Assembly (NCBI GenBank): GCA_021596325.1
Contig: JAKGDA010000038.1
Location: 1-64,000 of the forward strand
Reading direction: 5' to 3'
Length of the DNA stretch: 64,000 nt
Source: Parafenestella ontariensis
Lineage: Eukaryota; Ascomycota; Dothideomycetes; Pleosporales; Cucurbitariaceae
The position numbers and the translations under genes are program-made. Below the pieces are notes generated by a model. It did not search any database and was not told the DNA's origin. It was given only the letters and a program-made list of their open reading frames with translations. Of this stretch, positions 58,421 to 64,000 are shown piece by piece. Numbering within the stretch: the first letter of the stretch is position 1; each line of letters opens with the position of its first letter.

Positions 58421-60546
58421 ATGTCTGCGCCGGCAACATCTGATCCAATAAACCAGAGTGGTAGGTGAGCTTAGAGATTCCGGGGGTGTCAATAATTCCG
58501 CGCGGAGGTCTTGATTCTTGGACGAGGAAACAGCGGTACAGCTTGGCTAATGACTAGGACCAGGGCCGACCTCCAAATCGAAGAAGAAGAAGAACCGAAA
58601 GAAAGGCGGCGGCGCCAACAAGGCGGAAGAAACAGAGAAGGTCAACGGGACCCACTCCAAGCAAGAAGCAGAGGACCACGAAGAAGAAGCGGAGGATGAG
58701 GAGGAGCAGACTGTATGGCGCACCCCAAGGGAAGCTTTGCACAGCTATGGAGGGCTAACAGAATCAAATGTAGAAGCCCGCCACGCAATCCACCGATCCA
58801 GACGCCGACGATGTAGACGACGAAGAACGACCGCTCTCTCCTACAATTGCTCAGACAAACGGTACGCACCATCACAGTATATCCTCCGCCGTCGCACTAG
58901 GTCTAGCACGCTCACGTTCACAACAAGGGCTTTCCCCATCTCCTCCGCCGCCCTCAGACACCAGCGCACGACTCGATGCCATAGCGAAAGAGCGCGATGC
59001 GCTACGCCAAGAAGTCACGGAGCTACGGAAGAGCTTGGAGAGTATACAGAGCAAGCATGAAGCCGCAACTTCAGGAGATGCATCCGCCAAGCACGAGGAA
59101 GAGATCAGAAGTCTACGAGAAGAGCTGGACGAGGCAAATGAGGGCAAAGAGCACTTCGAGATACAATACAAGAACCTGTTAGGGAGAGTGAACACAATCA
59201 AGACGAGCTTAGGCGATCGGTTGAAGGCTGATGCGGTGAGTACCCGTACTGTGATGGTGATGTGAATGGCTTCCAGTATCGAAAGAAATCCCCGTGAAGC
59301 ATTTTGCTGACCCGGTATAGGCTAGAATTGAGGAGTACCAAACACAGGTTTCGGAACTCGAAGAACAGACTCGCGAGCTACAAGAGAATAACAACACCCT
59401 CAGCGAAGAGCTTGCCAAACTACGGCAGGAGAAGGAAACTCAGGCGTCCGAAATTGAAAACTTGCGCAGCAGATCGAATCTGTCGCAACAGAACTGGATC
59501 AAAGAGCGCGATGAGCTCATCTCCCGGGAAGCATATGCAAGAGAGGAATTTGAGAACGCAAAGCAAGCCATGCAGGATTGGGAAGTGCTTGCCATGAATG
59601 AGCGGTCGTTGCGCGAGAATCTGACAGAGAAGGACGCGGAGCTACGGGAGCAGCTCGAGACCATCAAAGAGGAATATGAGAAAGCGGCGAGAGATAGGGA
59701 CACGAACAGTCAAGCTGTAGAAGGCTTGCAGAAGGCGCTACAGGAGGTGCAGACATGTAAGACAATCACTCTCTCCTCTCAAATTCTTGTCCACTGACTC
59801 CATGCAGTACGGAAAGCAGAGCTGAAGAAATCTGTCGAAACCTACGAATCCCAAATCAACGACCTACGAAAACAAGTCCAAGCCGCAGAGGAAGCATCGA
59901 AGTCTGCAAAAGCAACCGTCGAGTCCACCAAGAAAGAGCTAGAACGAGCCCTCCCCTTCGAAAAAGAAGTCAAGGAAAAGAACTTACTAATCGGTAAATT
60001 ACGACACGAAGCCGTCACTCTCAACGAGCATCTCACCAAAGCCCTACGAATACTAAAAAAGGGACGACCGGAAGACAATGTGGATCGCCAGATCATCACG
60101 AATTACTTCCTGCATTTCCTCAGCATAGATCGGAGTGATCCGAAGAAGTTCGAGGCGCTGCAACTCATTTCTGCGCTGTTGGGCTGGACGGACGGTACGT
60201 GCCTACACTACTCCATCCCTTTGCTCCCCCACTAATAACTAACGCCTTCACAGAACAACGCGAACAAGCCGGCCTCGCCCGCCCCGGAACTTCATCTAGC
60301 TCGTCTGCCCTCCGCCTCCCTCTATCTCCTTTCCGCCGTACACCCAGCACACCCTCACTCAATAGCGCCTCCGATCCAATGCTCATGGCTAGCGTTTCTA
60401 GTAATAAGGAATCGTTGGCTGAGCTGTGGCAGGACTTCCTTGAGCGCGAGGCTGCGGAGGGCAAGGATTCGTCGAGACGGGGGAGCGCGGTTAGTCCTCC
60501 GCCTCAGCGGACGGGCAGTGCGCTCGGGATTAGTGAGGGGAAGTGA
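58421..60546 (+). CDS. RUD3: RUD3-like golgin with GRAB domain
   Basis: Six exons: 58421-58460, 58558-58712, 58774-59235, 59321-59756, 59808-60194 and 60254-60546. Introns are 97, 61, 85, 51 and 59 nt, all GT-AG and in phase, giving 590 aa. After an acidic/Lys-rich start, about 300 residues form a heptad-rich coiled coil (Glu, Lys, Leu and Gln repeats) from about residue 120 to 440. The GRAB-type segment NVDRQIITNYFLHFLS with ALQLISALLGW follows near 450-490. A Ser/Pro tail ends the protein. Yeast Rud3 and mammalian GMAP-210 use this domain to bind Arf1-GTP and tether vesicles at the cis-Golgi. Membrane recruitment is inferred from the family. Confidence 0.9.
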
Positions 60547-61368
60547 AGTGAAGGAATGGGTAGATGGGGGATGTAGTTGTAGGATATCAGTTCGTTTTTC
60601 TTTGACGAAGCCACTGGATGAGTGCATGGTTGGGAATGGTCGGCAAGCTCGATAGACTTGCTGGGACGCTTTCCGTGGTGTTCCCGTCTCCGTCCCCTGT
60701 AACAAGAGCTGTCCGTGTTTCCACATGAATAAGAATCATAAGCGTCACCAGAGTTAATTGCGCAAAGCATCATTGGTCGTTGCGTTGACTAAGTTTTCAT
60801 GAGCAGTCTTTGCTTATCTTTGGGATAAAACTCATATTGAGTTGAGCATTAGCATATCTAGATGCGGGTTTTGTAAGAACTATGTTCTCATAATACTATG
60901 CTACACATCGACTGCAAAATATGGTCTCACTTGTAAATTTTCACGCAAAAATGAAACGTCGTCGTTTTGATAGCATGGCGTTGAGTACAAAATAAGGCAA
61001 TTCACTACATTCCGTCGGCTATGGGAATCGCGATCCGCACGGGAGGATGTGTGGATGTTTGACGCGAGTTTGGGTTAAGTAATAACCATCTGTATAGACG
61101 AAAGGTTTAAAATCGATGGGGGAGAAAGGCAGTCACTCGTCCACTCAATCAGGCACGCGAGTCAAGAAAAGAGCAGCAGCATATAAAATGGCCTCTAGAA
61201 GCAGTGCCTCGATCGAAGTATCAAGCAAGATAAATATATACTTTAGGCAGCACTTGCATACCCAACAAAAAGCAAGTTATGTACAAAGAAGTAAAAGAAG
61301 TAAAAAGTATCTCCTCTCAAGCCACGTCAAATGAAGCAGCATTCGCCCCAGCTCAACCACATAGCTTT
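60547..61368. other. Convergent 3' flank, 820 bp
   Basis: Between the RUD3-like and pectin lyase genes. AT-rich, no open frame of note on either strand in its centre, no RNA gene seen. Confidence 0.45.
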
Positions 61369-62695
61369 TTAGATCTTTCCATACCCAGCCGTGTTAACAA
61401 CATTCTTCGCATTCGCCGCGGTATCCGCACTCGCAACATTCTTTCCACTAAAGCTGGACAAAATGCTCGTATCCGTACCCGTCAGCGCACCGGAGCTACC
61501 ATACGCATTCAGCTGGCAGTTATGTCCAAGGTACGTCTTGCACTGCGTGTTAGTTGTCGCGCTAGCAGACGCATACACCTTGCCGGCCAGACCAGACTGC
61601 ATAGCGGCCACGACGTTCTGGAACACGTTGCCCTCAGCAACGACCTTGGCGCCCGAGTCGGCCTCAAAGGCGTGCCCGGAGTTGGCGTAGAAGTAGTTGT
61701 TGACGGCGTGGAGGAGGGTGTTGCCCGCGACCTTGGGGGAGCGGCCGGATGTGTGGTGGATGTAGTTACCCTTGAGGGTCACGAGGTCATTTGAGCCGGT
61801 GAAGTACATTCCCCCTGAGTAGGTGGTGTTGTTAGTAACTAATCGAGCTGATTTCTAGTCTCGAAAGGCTTGCTTACAGTAGTGGTGGCCGTCGCAGGTA
61901 GCGGACCAGGCGGTTGCGCCGTTGATATCGCAGTTGGAGATTGTGACGCGGTTGCTGGCGCTGTTGCCGAGGACAATGTGCTGGCGGGCGATGAGGTCTG
62001 TGGTGACGTGGTCGATCCAGACGAGGTCGGCTGTAAGGTATGATTAGTTCATATATCTTACAAAAATCTAGTTTGACAGTGAAGGAGAGGGAATACATAC
62101 CACCGTCAATAGTAATAGCATCGCCACCCCAGACGTACTCCGGGTTGATGTCCGTGAAGCGCACGTTCTGAATGATAATGTTCTTCGCGCCGCTCACGAT
62201 GCGGACACCCTTGCCCTTGATGACACCCTTGGAGCCCTGACCGATCAAACTCTTGTTGGACCCAATAGTCATGCCCAGGACACCAGCCTTGTCGTACTTG
62301 ATGCTGCTGACCTTGGGGGCGTTAGGTTCGTAGTTAGTGCACCAGTTGTCCTTGTTGATGGCGAGCTGGCAGGCAGAAGCGGTACCCCACGGGGCGCAAC
62401 CGGAAGACGTAGCGGTTCCCTCGGTGCCGGTGAAGTCGAAGGTCTTGGTGAGGACAATGACGCGGGCAGAAGAATCAGCGAGGTAGCTGATCAGCTGGGC
62501 GGTGGTAGAAGGGTAGACGGGTGTGGCGCTGCTACCGCCAGTTACACCTATTGCAATGTCAGTATGCGGCCATGTTGAGATAGGGAGAGGTTACGCACCC
62601 TTCGCGAAGCCTTCAGCAGCGCCCTGGACAGCATCTGCAGCACTGACGCCTGAGGCGAAAGCCGCAGCAACAGCGGCAAAGAGAGAATACTTCAT
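61369..62695 (-). CDS. Secreted pectin lyase (PL1 family)
   Basis: Four exons, 62695-62599, 62547-62101, 62030-61878 and 61814-61369, with introns of 51, 70 and 63 nt, all in phase, giving 380 aa. A signal peptide of about 19 residues starts the protein (ATG 62695). The parallel beta-helix core of PL1 shows VWGGDAITIDG, VWIDHVTTDLI at about 185-195 and HTSGRSPKVAG, with the likely catalytic Arg at 257. These fit fungal pectin lyases (EC 4.2.2.10), which split methyl-esterified pectin by beta-elimination, rather than Ca-dependent pectate lyases. Cys positions are conserved. It is a plant-cell-wall enzyme, which fits a plant-associated lifestyle. It is often pectin-induced, but no regulator site was identified. 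Confidence 0.92.
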
Positions 62696-63919
62696 GATTC
62701 GATTACTTCAAAGCTTTGAGACAAGAACGGATAAACAGCAAACCCAGTTTGCTTGAGTGAACAGTAATATGAATGAGAGACTGAAAGAATGACAAGACAA
62801 TGAATGCCTGAAGATTTCAAGACTGGCAGCGAGACTTGAATACTTGTATCTCACGAGCCTTGGCTAGGGTTTGATGTTTCACGCCATGGTTTAATTGGCG
62901 GAACATTGCTCCTATGCAGAACCCACGCACTTTTCCACCGCTAAACCACCGAGATTAACTACCTACATTACAAGAACCGACCTAGTGGTGGATATGCAAA
63001 CCCAGCTGCCGTGGTCTAGAGCAAACTAGACGAACAAAATGGGGTCCTCACGGTCTCGTGGGCCACGGAGATGCCGGTAGTGCATTGCGTGGTGTTGATT
63101 TGCCCGGGAGACTTTAGCTGCCAAGCAACATAGTTTCGGGGATTTGAACATGTAAATGGCATGGTTTCGGAGCGTTTTGTATTGGCCGTTTCATTTCGAA
63201 GGGGTAGGGCTGGCGCTAGATCCACATTGCTATACCTGCTGAGGTTTAGCTGGGAACTTGGTTTCGTGAGCTTATCTGACATAAGATGAGAGGGCCGCGT
63301 CTATATAACAGAGGTGTGCTTGGCTTTGATGCGATTCGGTTGTGGCGGCATGATGTCGTGTTACGAAGCTCCTAGATCACTTGTGGATAGGCGAGAGGTT
63401 TGCTGCGTCTGGACCTGTGCTTCTCTGAAAAGCCGTACTAGTAGGTACGTCATCTTCGAGATGAGACGAGATCAATCGACTATAAAATGGCTCTCATTCG
63501 GATTTGGTGTGGACTATGCGATATTAGACCAAGAGGATATCTTGAAGTGGTAGGTAGTCAGACCAGGTCAGCTATCAGTACCGAAGATTAGGCCCATCCC
63601 CTATTGACCACAATGCAATTTCCTTGTCCAGTCACCACAACATGTGTTAGCGGGTGGAAGAGATGACAAAACATCTGCGCTGACTGGGAAGAGTGAAAGA
63701 AGATGGAGAAAGTCGAGGAGGAAGGCACTCGGCTAGCGTACTATCCATTTCAGGCTAGTCGACCACCACGTGTTTATGCATACTGCAGTCAAGAACCTTC
63801 GAACACAGTCAATAATTATTGGAAAGAACGAGTGCAGAAGTTTTGGGCTCAAATATCGTCAACCCTCCACCACCAACATATCGGCTACGGGCTAGGCTTC
63901 AAGGCTACAGCTAGTGACT
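62696..63919. other. Intergenic, 1.2 kb
   Basis: Pectin lyase promoter on the left and the promoter of the partial right-edge gene on the right. Only short open frames; nothing else recognised. Confidence 0.4.
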
Positions 63920-64000
63920 ATGTCGAACCAGCCGTACTACAGCGGCGACCGATATACCCACAGCTTCAACGACTACAGCAAACCCGTGACAAGTTCTAAT
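63920..64000 (+). CDS. Partial gene, N-terminus only (runs off the right edge)
   Basis: An ATG at 63920 in a good context (GACTATGTC) opens a frame to the end of the window, giving 27 residues rich in Tyr, Ser, Asn and Asp. It looks like the start of a polar, low-complexity N-terminus. The product cannot be named. Confidence 0.4.
   Translation, partial: MSNQPYYSGDRYTHSFNDYSKPVTSSN

Overview
The window looks like nuclear DNA of a filamentous ascomycete (Pezizomycotina). Most multi-exon genes carry short GT-AG introns of about 46-150 nt, the genes are compact and lie on both strands, and the set includes a SepH-type septation kinase, a Cdc10-type septin, a siderophore-type MFS transporter, a But2-domain secreted protein and a secreted pectin lyase. 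A plant-associated Dothideomycete (Pleosporales-like) is my best guess, but that placement is inference.

Layout. 0-5 kb: a hypothetical protein with a basic NLS-like stretch, a Tda10/glycerate-kinase-like P-loop kinase, and a badly degraded MYND zinc-finger gene. 4.9-14 kb: a single-pass membrane protein, a zinc-finger DEDDh exonuclease, a two-domain (Rossmann plus SAF) dehydrogenase-like protein and a DAO-type FAD oxidoreductase. 14.7-26 kb: the five-exon sepH kinase, a short-chain dehydrogenase divergent from a six-exon BCS1-like AAA ATPase, and a But2-domain secreted protein. 28-38 kb: an intronless GH94-type glycoside phosphorylase (unusual in fungi), a WD40 protein, two very small spliced genes (one with a signal peptide) and a C2H2-like protein. 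38-47 kb: gene-poor, with weak small ORFs, a mitochondrial lipoate ligase, and two diverged copies of a tRNA-derived SINE-like repeat at about 45.0-45.3 and 45.5-45.8 kb. 47-64 kb: a dense housekeeping block with an FAD monooxygenase, a siderophore-type transporter (one intron is GC-AG), cytosolic methionyl-tRNA synthetase, LTO1, septin, mitochondrial bL32, a RUD3-like golgin, pectin lyase, and the 5' end of one more gene at the right edge.

The genes do not form one obvious pathway. Several are core cell-biology genes (septation, septin, tRNA charging, mitochondrial translation, lipoylation, Golgi tethering) mixed with secreted or catabolic accessory genes. The best candidates for something undescribed are the SINE-like repeat pair, the GH94 gene and the decayed MYND gene. 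I worked by eye. Splice sites were accepted only when exon phases matched and the total coding length came out a multiple of three.
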